A program made the position numbers and the translations under genes. This document shows, piece by piece, positions 33,606 through 43,019 of a DNA stretch of 64,000 nt (positions are counted from its first letter, which is position 1; every line of letters starts with the position of its first letter). The notes below the pieces were generated by a model, which did no database searches, was not told where the DNA came from, and saw only the letters and a list, made by a program, of their open reading frames with translations. This stretch comes from Russula earlei (taxonomy: Eukaryota; Basidiomycota; Agaricomycetes; Russulales; Russulaceae): assembly GCA_025769875.1 (NCBI GenBank), contig JAGFNK010000018.1, forward strand, positions 62,001 to 126,000, read 5' to 3'.

Positions 33606-34340
33606 CCACTGCCGCCACGCCCTTGTCAGCCACAGCCACTGTCGCCCCTGCATTGCCCTCAGTCGTCGCCTCCGCCCCGTCCGCCTCCACCGTAGCACCA
33701 GCTCAGTCTGCCGCCACCTTCTCAGTCTCAGCCTCAGTCTTCTCAGTCACAGCCGCCACTTTAGTAGTTTCGCACAACACCAGCACCACCACACCGTCGC
33801 AACCCCTTGCCACCAGCACCACCCCAGAAGAACAAGAAGGTCTTGGCCACGAACTTAGCCACAACATGCCACAACAGGAGCAGAAGCCGCCACTGCAGGA
33901 GAAGCAGTCGCCAACACCAACAGCACACCGCACCCCGCCTCCCACATCGCCTCCCCATCCGTTCGCGCGCTCTCACCCACATCTGCTGCCGACACCTGCA
34001 GTGGAGATGACCCCGCCACCGCTGCCGCAAGATGACAGATCCCACCCCCATGCAAGCCGCCCCATGCATCCTCTTTCTCAAGTCCTCGCCACCTATGTCT
34101 CTATCTACAAACTCACGCTCACCGCCTACGCCTTCGCTCCTCGTCCACGCCTGCTGCCACCACCTGCAATGGAGATGACTCCTGTATATAAAAACACCCT
34201 AGCTACTCTGTAGTAGAAAGAGTTCAGAATAGGACCCCTCTTTGCAACCCACTCCTCTCTGTCTGTGAAAAACAAGAAGGATGGTCAGAATCGAGAGGTG
34301 AGAGGGGTGATGAGTGGCTGGCTGTGACTCCAATCACACT
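33606..34340 (+). other. right interior of transposon G (low-complexity, no clear gene)
   Basis: Continues the Ala/Pro/Ser-coding composition interrupted at 17564. A plus frame (33572-34213) and several minus frames are open, which is expected of such GC-rich repeats. A TATA-like TATATAAA lies near 34184. I do not assign a gene. Confidence 0.45.
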
Positions 34341-34688
34341 GGAAATAATGTTGCACACCACAACACTTGAGTCAAAAACACTATGGGGCTGCCTCAAGAC
34401 AGCCCATGGGTACAACATGAGGGAAAAATAATAGATATAGACCATGATTTTGAGTTGTAATTCATCTAATACACATGTGGAGGTGGCTTGAGTCCAGCTC
34501 CACCAATTCTCACTCAAATCTCATGAAAACAATGGGGCTGCCTAGCCCTCATTCAGGCGATTCAGGGACAATAAATTTCATATGAATGAAAGCTGTTTTG
34601 AGGGAGATATTCATCCCACATGTTTGAGGGGGTTTCTGCACCAATTTGGGTGGAATTCAAGCTCCACCAAGTGTGCTGAAAACAGCAA
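34341..34688 (-). repeat. right terminal inverted repeat of transposon G
   Basis: Reverse complement of 15434-15782 over its whole length. The target TA follows at 34689-34690. Confidence 0.9.
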
Positions 34689-34941
34689 TAACTTACTCCT
34701 TCCATATATGGAGATGGAAGAATATGGCACGCCATATACACACCCTCCACTTACCATCAAAAACAAGGAAGAATACAAAATTGAAGTGATTCTAGACTCC
34801 AGAAGATTTGGTCGACAATGTAAAGTACAATACCTGGTACAATGGAAAGGATATCCCGCTTTGGACAACTCTTGGGTTGACCACCACGACCTAAATGCCC
34901 CCGAACTTCTCAAAGAATACTACTCTGCTATGGCTGGATGA
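34689..34941 (+). pseudogene. pol: element C integrase C-terminus and chromodomain
   Basis: Resumes the frame of 15101-15433: NLLLPYMEMEEYGTP, then the chromodomain YKIEVILDSRRFG ... VQWKGYPALDNSW. Ends TGA 34939-34941. Confidence 0.88.
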
Positions 34942-35017
34942 TCAAATGTATAAAAGACCTTCCAAACCACCACCAAATCGTCACCAACATTCCCCCTCAG
35001 ACACAACTAACTATGAC

Positions 35018-36247
35018 ATGTCTTCCACTCCTAACTCTCCTACTCCTACGTCTGCCACACTAGTCTCATCTTGACCTCCTTCCCTCACACTCATACCACT
35101 CGCACCTTCCAGAGGACCATCCCCATCAACCGCCACTACTGCTAACATTAGACTCATAGTAAGACGTGCAGCACAACATACTGCTATGGTGGTTCAAGCC
35201 CACGCACTCTGGAACGACAACTCTCTGTCAACTATAATCCATGCCTTTGGCAACAGGTCCCCTACCCTAAGGATGACTAGCCCACTTAGGTCTCGCAGCC
35301 CCTCATACCATGTCCACTCACCCTCCCCAGACCCAATTCCAATTCCCCCTTGCACCAAAAACACTGTGCTTCTTGATGCGAACTTCCAACCAACAGGGGA
35401 AGCAACACCTCCTCCCACCTACATTCCTCCCCCTACCAATGCACCAATCAACCAACCTACAGAACTAGAAGAACTAGGAGAAGGTTGGGAAGAAGGAGAT
35501 TTAGGGCTCAACATACTCATTCCTGACCCAGGAAATGAAGACAACACCATTCCTCCCTGATTCATCTTACCTGACCTTGTCCATGGTTTCCCCATCATAA
35601 TGGCCACCTATGGCCCAGGTTGCCCCACTCACAGAATAGCCATTCAAGCTAAAGCAGACCCATACCCACTTCCCCTTCTGACAAAAAAGGATGCCTTCCT
35701 TTTTCAAAATGGGTTGAGACATAGTAAGGCCATAGATGAGGCCATCAGATTCGAAGAAGACCTATCTTTGGAGGCTGAAGTTCGCAGATATAGATTCGCT
35801 ATAAGAAAGATGCACCTGATGGTGAACCAACTGGCGACAGCCAGAGAACAATACCACGATATGGTCTGGGAGGTACGAGACTCGGAGGTAAAACTCGCCA
35901 GAGCTAATGCCAACGCTCATCTTGAACCCCAAGTCCTCTTTCAATCTATGCCCCGCCTCACCAATGAGGAACACAAAGAAGCAAAGGAGGCCATCTTAGA
36001 CCCATGGTATCAGTTCCGCCCATGTCTTGCCAACAAGTGTACCTGGTGCAGCGATGGAGGACACGATACCTTCGAATGTCCCAAGATAGCCATATGCATT
36101 CTCTGCAGTAACCAAGGACATCTCGCCAAACACTGCAGGATGCCTCATCATTGCTGCAAACCTCACAAAGTCTGCCGAGTCCCTAGAGATCAAATTCACT
36201 ACCACCTTCATCGCTGCAGATCTTCCATTATTCCCTACAGTGGTTAA
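35018..36247 (+). pseudogene. element C ORF3 (coiled-coil, double zinc knuckle)
   Basis: ATG 35018, 77 nt after the pol stop, ~409 codons. Same order of blocks as A1/A2: SPSPDPIPIPP, LEELGEGWEEGDLGL, HGFPIIMATYGPGCPTH, coiled coil (LEAEVRRYRFAIRKMH), CTWCSDGGHDTFEC, CILCSNQGHLAKHC and a Cys/His tail. TGA at 35072-35074 and 35558-35560. The zinc knuckles and coiled coil survive although the element is old. Confidence 0.85.
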
Positions 36248-36266
36248 GACGTTAACAAGGGGGTGA

Positions 36267-36760
36267 TGTTACAGAACTGGTACTTTGGACCAGACCAGCA
36301 ACTGGGCTAGCCTACCCAGATGGACCTCGCGTCCACCTCGCGTTTTATGACTCGTTTGACAAACTCATGTATTCCTGTATGTTCCAGCATGTTCTCATCT
36401 CGATTGCCTTGATGTACCCTCAAGGACACCATTTGATATAGTGTTCCTCATGTATATAAGACTGCTAGTTGACGATAACAAGCCCTAAGCTTGTTCTCTT
36501 GTGAAATATCACTGAATTCAGCTTCGGGACTGTAGGCTTGCAGGGAATCAAGCAATCATCTTAGAAACCTCTCCACCTCTCTGAGCCTTTGAACACAAAG
36601 ACTTACTCATTGTCTTTCCACTCCACGGTACACACTAGCCTTTGCTGTGTTGTCACCAAGATCCCCAAACCCCACGAGAACTCATCGTCTCACTCAACTC
36701 AAGTGTGCATGTCCCATGTGTGAAACAATTTGTCAACGACACCTCCCCCAGTCAGTGACA
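36267..36760 (+). repeat. 3' LTR of element C
   Basis: 494 bp, TGTTACAG ... CAGTGACA, homologous to the A1/A2 LTRs. Preceded by the polypurine tract AACAAGGGGGTGA. It contains TATATAAG and TAAGCTTGTTCT, the same promoter and self-priming block. Confidence 0.92.
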
Positions 36761-36974
36761 TGAGCCTTAAGCTCGACTTAGTTTGCCAATCCCAATCAGT
36801 TGACTCCTACCCCATCTGCAGAGCCCCTCTCATCTTGTTGCCATGCTCTAGAAGGATCTAACACTCCTTCCCCTCCACAAGTACTGCTTGCTTGACTCAA
36901 GCATATCTGCATTGGTAGGACGTGTTTATAGACACATCCATGAATCTTATTTAAGGCACTCTGGAGCCTTAACA
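36761..36974 (+). repeat. B-family LTR, 3' part only (E)
   Basis: Matches the last ~214 bp of the element B LTR (GAGCCTTAAGCTCGACTTAG ... GGAGCCTTAACA). Its 5' part was separated by insertion of element C and lies left of the window. No primer-binding site follows it, so it is a 3' or solo LTR. Confidence 0.85.
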
Positions 36975-38035
36975 TCACTGCACAGCAGTACCACTATCTG
37001 AGTCCCAGTCATAGGGAACACATGAGTCACAAGCACCTTAGTCACAGAGCATGCTCAGGTCACAGGACCAAACACATCCATGGTCACAAGACTTCATTGT
37101 TTGGTCAACAGAGGTGTCTGTTTACTGGTAAATGGACTGAGGTTCAAACTCCACTCTACACAAGAGTAGGAGATCATTGGTTGAATGCACCTGTAGGAGG
37201 ACAGTAGACCTGCCCTCATGTATTAGTCAGATGGTCTGTGTGCCATTGCCTGTTATGTATATAAACCCACCAATTGTTGATGACAGTCCTTAGACTGTCC
37301 ATTTGTGATTCTCCCCCTGTACTCCATCATGACTGCAGCTGTACCATCACTCCCTCCATTCTCCTTCAAGACAGTGGAGTTTAAAGACTTCTCTTGCTTC
37401 CCTGCATACTCCTTTGTGACTGTGCATTACAGATCCTCTGCCCAACCCCTTGTACTCCAGTGTGACTGCAAGGTTAAGAAAACCCTGGCCTTCCCCTCAC
37501 TCCTCTAGGTCCCTGTCCCTGTTCTCCTTTGGCTTGTCCTCTACACTGTCATGAATTACCCCCTTGTCAGTTCGTCTCTACACTCTCTTTGTTATTGTTT
37601 TACTTTTTACTATTGTTCTCCATCACCCTCATTCCCCCGGTTACTGTTTCACCCCTTGATGCTGATGGTCCCTTATTGTTTCATCCGTTGTGTTTCATCT
37701 ATTGTTCAAGTACCTTTTGCCATTGGTTCGCCTTTATCTATTGTTCTGCATATAGTACTGTACAGCCTTGCTAGATACAGTATTTAAGTGCCTGTAGAAG
37801 CTGGGGAATACTCCAAGCTTAGCTTTGTCCCATTCCCTGTCACATCCCCTGCCCTGTATACTCTCTCAAATCACAACTTGTTTGTGCTGGCCTACACTCT
37901 GCTTGAACTAAGCACACCTCAAGGAACCCTTGTGTTCCTTTTTCTCCTCTGCTTCTCTCTCATCGTCCTCCTCTTCTGTGAAACCAGAAGATCGACTCTG
38001 TCTGCGGACTGAGTCATTGTCTGACTCAGCCTTGA
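36975..38035 (+). repeat. decayed LTR-like sequence, no gene
   Basis: A TATATAAA box near 37258 is followed ~25 bp later by the hairpin GACAGTC-CTTA-GACTGTC (37282-37299), which also occurs in the 963-bp solo LTR (7211-7228). The design (TATA, then hairpin, then T/C-rich tail) is that of an LTR, but I cannot place its ends. A second TATA-like TATTTAAG lies near 37780. Short ORFs here are unsupported. Confidence 0.5.
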
Positions 38036-38750
38036 GATGCTAAACCCTTGACCCAGTCTCTTCGAGCTGGCTCCCACTGGACCCTTGAACGAAGTCACAG
38101 GGACTTGACCCCATTAAACCTTGAGCTAACACTCTTATGGCCGCGACACCATAACATACACTGAGCTTTTGCTTATCAGGTTCATCGCCCTCAACATCTG
38201 GCACATCTACCTTGCTTATACTGACTGCCCCTGCAGGCTGTAGTATTGGCCCAGCAGTGAGTAGTTGACAGTAACATACTTGTAAAACATATAAAATAGC
38301 TTGTCTTTGCCTCCAAATGTAACAACAAGTGCCCACTGTTCTTGAAAAACCCCTTGTGTGTACACAAAAGGTCTCCCCTCTTGTCTTCTACTGTCAAGAC
38401 ACATACTGCTGATCACTAAGGACTCAGGAGCAGGTGGGCAAAGGTCAGAACAGATGATAGGCATTGAGTAAAGTGTTGAGCAGAAGGATGAGCCAAATGA
38501 CAAGGAGGTACCAGATGGGGACTGGTACATGTTGCAGGAGGCAAAGGCAAATGCTAGAGGCCAGAGCAGTGAAGGGGCTTTAGACAAGGCAGTCATGAAA
38601 GAGTGCCTTGGGAATGGGGGGAAATCCTTAGACAGAGCAGTCACAAGGAGTACTCTGGAAGATGAGAGCATCACAAATGGACATCTGACAACTGCCATGC
38701 TACATTGGGGCTTATATACTTGTTACAAAGCTGAGTACAAACTATAGAAA
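38036..38750 (-). other. unrecognised sequence with overlapping minus-strand ORFs
   Basis: The longest frame (38216-38698, minus, 160 codons) is Ser/Phe/Tyr-rich without a recognisable domain and overlaps another minus frame (38040-38336). Surroundings are repeat-derived. I do not call it a gene. Confidence 0.25.
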
Positions 38751-39261
38751 TGATCTCAGACTCTTTGGACTGCTCCAATTGGATTCAGGGGGCATAAACC
38801 TGTTGTGTCAGACCTATAGGTGACTCAGGACAGTTAGGGAGTTTGTGGAGCAGTGACATCATAATGATATCACTGTGGAGTGCTTGGTGAGAATATGAGG
38901 TCATAGTGGAGTTGCTTAGTCAGCCATGATGTCAGTGGAGCTTTATGACATCATATAGGTTGTTCTAGGAGGTCTAGGAGTCCTTCCAGTGTTTTGAGAT
39001 TCAGTGGCTGAGTGGCCATGTGGCTAGCACATGGTGGGTTACCCAAATAGGGAGGAGGGTGTCTGAGCAAGCCACAGAGACTTGGAGGATGATGATGATG
39101 ACCTGTGTTCTATGCTTGTAGAAGGGAACGGTCGTTGGAAGTAGAAGCAGATAGATGATGCAAAGTGGAAACAGGTACTTTGAGCAAAATAGAACAATGC
39201 ATGGTTAGGTCTTGGCCTTGATTCACAACACCTACCACTGCTCTGTGTTGTTCACATGCAT

Positions 39262-39264
<3 letters not shown>
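38751..39264. other. no recognisable feature
   Basis: A/T-balanced sequence with several short TGACATCAT/ATGATGTCA-like motifs (38850-38955). No ORF, LTR end or RNA gene could be supported. Confidence 0.4.
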
Positions 39265-39299
<35 letters not shown>

Positions 39300-39700
39300 G
39301 AAAGTGTTTTATTTTGGTAGTTAAGTATGGTAACTACGTAGAATAAATGTTAGAGAGCAGGAGAAAAGGGTTCAGCCCTATCTAACACACTGTAGCCAGT
39401 GCAGTGCATGGACAGGGTGTGAGGGTGAAATGCACTTATGCATGACCCCATTAGGGGACAGTGTGGGACTCAGGGCACCTAGCCTGGGGGGTGGGCTAAT
39501 GTGACCTCTTACCCACTGAAACCTCATGAAGAGAGAGCCAGTTTGTTGGGAGTTCCATATTTTTCTTGAGGAGGTGTTCCCAGATATCCTTGACTAATCA
39601 ATAGGACCCTTTATCTCTTTTATTTTTGGTTGCAGTAATTTTGTTGTTAGTAAGTCTCATTTATTCTAAAAATGATTCCTATTAGTTTATCATATATGCC
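39265..39700 (-). mobile_element. poly(A)-tailed retroposed sequence on the minus strand (3' part)
   Basis: A run of 34 T (39265-39298) is a poly(A) tail on the minus strand. A perfect AATAAA signal (39308-39313 complement) lies 9 nt before it. This is the signature of a LINE/SINE or processed cDNA inserted in minus orientation. The 5' limit and TSD could not be found; 39700 is a guess. The body shows no ORF. Confidence 0.6.
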
Positions 39701-39752
39701 ATGTCACTGATATCACACTGGTCACACCAGTCACTCTTGGAAAATTCCAGAA

Positions 39753-39788
39753 TTCAAGTTCAAGTTCAAGTTCAAGTTCAAGTTCAAG
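39753..39788 (+). repeat. (TTCAAG)6 microsatellite
   Basis: Six perfect hexamers read directly from the sequence, flanked by an AATTC pair. Confidence 0.95.
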
Positions 39789-39916
39789 AATTCTTGGTTG
39801 GTAAAACAGGCCTAATTTTCCAACCCATGGAGTTTTAAGGAATGGAATGTCAAAGCCTGTCAATGACAAATGGATAGAGTTGAAGGGAAAAAAGAAGTGA
39901 AGGGAGACAGGGAGAG

Positions 39917-39956
39917 GGGATGGGATGGGATGGGATGGGATGGGATGGGATGGGAT
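39917..39956 (+). repeat. (GGGAT)8 microsatellite
   Basis: Eight perfect pentamers. The complementary strand is an ATCCC repeat, open in frame by chance. Confidence 0.95.
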
Positions 39957-40694
39957 GGAGGACAATTAAAAGGCACAGCTGACTGACAGTGATGTTCAGA
40001 GGCACGTGACTCCGAGTAGCGAATCAACCATTACGTTGCCAGCCAAATTCCCATGCCGTTAAGTTGCCGCAGCACGCGGATGGTCGGTGGCGGTGGTCTC
40101 TCTCTATAGAGAACCTAGACTGCGAACTCACTGCTTCTACAGCTTGAACAAGTAACTTTCAACTGTAAGCGCATCGCCACTCCGATCACGGTGCGTATAT
40201 ATTGCGGACTTGAAGCCCAGACAATATCATACATTGCCGTCGTAAGCCGCGGGATACATGATCGTCGTTCCTCATGAGCGACTGCACCATGCGACTGCCC
40301 ATGACAGAAATGATTGTCACTCTGACACGCGACTATGAGATGCAAGGTGAGAACATGACTGCAACAGCCGAGAGGTATGTATGATTGTCACGTTTCTACA
40401 ACGCTTTCATATGCCTCCGGGCACATCCTTCCGAAATTCGACCTCTCAACAGCCACGAAGGCCAAGCACAATTTAATGCACACCTCCGGGCCTTTTTGGA
40501 AATGGTGCCAGCTTCGAAGTTGGCACTGGTCCGCGGGGAGCAGAGCGGTCTCGAGGGAGGGCCGTGTACGAATTACCGCTTATGAGGGTAGAGTCATCTT
40601 AAGGTTTCTTTTGCTTACGGTGCTACCCGCAGGACTATATCAATGGGTCGACAAGGTTTTGAGGCATGACCGTGTCCTTTCCTCGATCGGGAGG

Positions 40695-41937
40695 ATGAGG
40701 AGATCCTGCTGGATAGTCTTTCTCCCAGTTCTCACCGAACTTACTTTTGCCCAGCTCTCTTATCCAAACTGCATTGGAGGATGGGAATGGGTGAGTGATA
40801 ACCCGCTCGCTTTGTCAGTCAGTCCTTCCTACTACCCATTACTGATCGATATTCGATCCTAGTCGTACAACACCCTGGGTCAGAACCCTTGCGCCGTTTT
40901 CGCATACCTGGCTGCTCAAGGAGGCAGTAAGTTCGTTGGTCCTTGTCTCTTCACCCTTACATGTGATTGGTACCTCTGTCAGACTTCACAGTCGATTCGT
41001 ATCACACCGGTATCGTATATTCAGGTCCTCGTTCTTCTAACGGCGAAGGCTTGTACCAATGCAACACGGTCGTATACTCGCTTTCCAGCGCCTGCGCCTC
41101 ATGTCAGGGAGGTTCTTGGGGGAAGTAGGTGGTCTCCTTGACCCATGTATAACTCACGGCAATGACATTCTGCAAGTTGGTCCACATGGTCGTCGAATTG
41201 TGCCGTGGTAGCCTGGAATGGAACGTTGGTGCACTTCCACTTTCGATGCTGATCACATCAATGTCCTTCTCTTTGTCTCCTCTGACAGTTCTGTAACAGA
41301 TATCCGTTCCCAACTCCTACTGGAACAAGTGTACCTCACTGGGCCTATGTTCAAATAGTGTGTTTTGTTTTGTCTCTGCATTCCTGTGTTATCCTGGCCT
41401 TGAATCGGCCCTCTTTTCCCAAAATGGCGCAGACTGCTAACAGTTGGAATGTAACTCTTGCACAAAGCGCGGGTGGTAGCCCCACCTTAAATCAGAACAA
41501 ACCACATTCAGAACACGGACTCATTGCCGGCGCCGTCATTGGTGGTGTCATAGGTACCGTGCTTCTAAGTGCTGTCGTGTTTTGGTGCCTCCGGCGTCGG
41601 CGCAGCCACACCGAGTTGGAGCCATCTCCATCAAGAGGTAGGGCGGCACCCATTGCGGAGGCAGTCGATCTACAGCACCAAGACACCTCCATTCCAATTG
41701 GAAAGTATTATGTGCGTGCTGTAACTTGCAGGTTACCCGATTCTTGCTCATCCCGTCTTCATCATGCGGCGGTTTGATGTGAAACACGTCATGACAACTC
41801 AGGATCCATCTGACCCAAGCACATTCCCGCCACTGGTCATGCCTGGCAGGAAAAAAGGTTACACCGCTGAGCAAATTGAGATGAAGGAAAGGATGCATAC
41901 AAATGATACCCCGGCCGAAGGAGGTACTGGCCAGTAA
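40695..41937 (+). CDS. secreted-ectodomain, single-pass membrane protein (7 exons)
   Basis: Exons 40695-40790, 40863-40926, 40983-41124, 41177-41224, 41300-41357, 41433-41637, 41732-41937 give 272 aa with all introns GT-AG (52-94 bp) and phases consistent. Residues 1-19 form a signal peptide (MRRSCWIVFLPVLTELTFA). The Cys-rich ectodomain has SYNTLGQNPC, CNTVVYSLSSACASC and WSTWSSNC, then a Thr/Ser stretch, one membrane helix (LIAGAVIGGVIGTVLLSAVV), an RRRR stop-transfer and a cytoplasmic tail with DPSDPSTFPP. I recognise the layout of a large uncharacterised Agaricomycete family; the function is unknown. TM orientation should be N-out. Confidence 0.82.
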
Positions 41938-42096
41938 TCCGTCGAACGTTCTATTTGTGTCAGAATTCAACCGTGAGAGTTGCTTAGTCAGAGATTGGAC
42001 AAACTCGCCCCTCTTTGCTTGGGCAAGTTTTGATTATATACACGAACGCAAGAACCCTGCAACTACTTCGGCCTTGCTTCCTTCCATTCAACAGTC

Positions 42097-42720
42097 ATGT
42101 CCTCGGGGCTTCTTGGTGACTCGCCCTCCATTCCGTCTTACGGCGTCACGGGTTATGTCTTTTTAATCGTCCCTAGCGACCACTGACCAATCGATTGTAG
42201 ATCGGGTGACAATCAATACGCTCCCCAATGATGTCCTCATGGAAACATTCTATTTCTATGTGGATGTCTCAGAAATGAGGTCAAAAGAATCGCACACACT
42301 GGTCCACGTGTGCCAGACATCGTGTCTACATACCCACGTCGCCTGAACCTGCAACTTGTGAAAAGCCGATGTCTGAGATGCTGGACATCTTGGCCAGTCT
42401 TGCTGGTGGCGATGAGTTTGATAACATACCTCGACCGCTGTGGAAACATAGCTGCTAGCCTCGAGTCGGAGCACCACCACCGCATGTGCGAAATTCGCAT
42501 TGCAACATCACATTGGCCGCAGCGATGCAGAAACCATTCCCGTAGCTAACATCTCGGTGAAAGAACATGCGGTGACGTCCCTTCCGGATTTGTTCCTAGA
42601 AGGATCAGCCGCCACTTGTGCGACATTGTCCTGTCCATGTTTGTCTGTCACTCACCTTGTCGTGCTTGACCTTTGGCTCGTTCTCCATCCGTGTTACATC
42701 TCGCCGGGGTATTCAGTAAA
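42097..42720 (+). pseudogene. F-box/LRR-type protein pseudogene, copy 1
   Basis: ATG 42097 (MSSGLLGDSP), a short intron (~42150-42199, ending GTAG), then the F-box core INTLPNDVLMETFYFYVD and LVHVCQ. The expected RWR after VCQ is missing and later segments recognisable from the mushroom F-box family (YPRRLNLQL; EMLDIL; VTSLPDLFLEGSA; SVTHLVVLDLWL; GYISPGYS) lie in different frames. So this is a degenerate copy. F-box proteins recruit substrates to SCF ubiquitin ligases. A second copy lies at 59509-60190. Confidence 0.72.
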
Positions 42721-42914
42721 TAAAAGGGGACTGTTTAGGGATTGGGGTAGAAACGATCGGACATGCGCACTAGTACGCGAGCCTGAGATTTCCAACAAAA
42801 TCGGCTCCCGTTGCGCTAACGGACACCTGGATAGATAGATTCCTATACTACCGAGAACTGTCTGCGAGCGATCCACTCACCAATCGACGCTATCTGCTAG
42901 ATCAAAAGCCGAAT
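42149..42914 (+). repeat. duplicated segment, copy 1 (second at 59509-60190)
   Basis: Direct repeat of ~700 bp with high identity, from GGGTTATGTC to CAAAAGCC(A/G)AATAAG. Copy 1 has ~69 bp that copy 2 lacks, carrying precisely the F-box core. It lies upstream of CRN gene 1, while copy 2 lies downstream of CRN gene 2. Confidence 0.85.
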
Positions 42915-43019
42915 AAGTGGCCAACTTAACTCTCGGAAAATGCCGAGAAAGTATTTGGTGGCCGTGGTGGCGCGTGGCGTGGCACACAGACAGTTTTGTC
43001 AGTGACCACCATCATCATC

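Larger units (their letters stand above)
15434..34688. mobile_element. TA-flanked DNA transposon G with ~349-bp inverted ends (3.2 kb without nested elements)
   Basis: The ends are inverted copies of each other (15434-15782 and 34341-34688; both start TTGC..TTTTCAGC) and the target TA is duplicated (15432-15433, 34689-34690). Excision restores element C exactly and in frame. Removing element B with its TSD leaves about 3209 bp. A TA target fits Tc1/mariner-like transposition, but no DDE transposase is recognisable inside, so it is probably non-autonomous. Its interior holds a minus-strand ORF at 16088-17074 and an Ala/Ser/Pro-coding low-complexity block that continues on both sides of element B. 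Confidence 0.85.
15101..36760 (+). mobile_element. Ty3/gypsy element C (A-family), split by D and by DNA transposon G
   Basis: Two blocks of A-family pol (15101-15433 and 34689-34941), a third ORF (35018-36247) and a 3' LTR (36267-36760) form the right part of one element. Its left part is beyond the window, displaced by D. Removing 15434-34690 joins the integrase C-terminal region in frame to give HINLLLPYMEMEEYGTP, matching A1 and A2. C itself lies inside an LTR of the B family (36761-36974). Confidence 0.88.

Noticed and set aside
33572..34213. 213-codon plus-strand ORF as a gene
   Set aside because: It begins inside the element B LTR and crosses into low-complexity sequence that is open in several frames on both strands.
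40377..40862. 161-codon ORF as the gene product
   Set aside because: The real gene starts at the internal ATG 40695 with a signal peptide and is spliced at 40790; the rest of the ORF is upstream sequence and intron.
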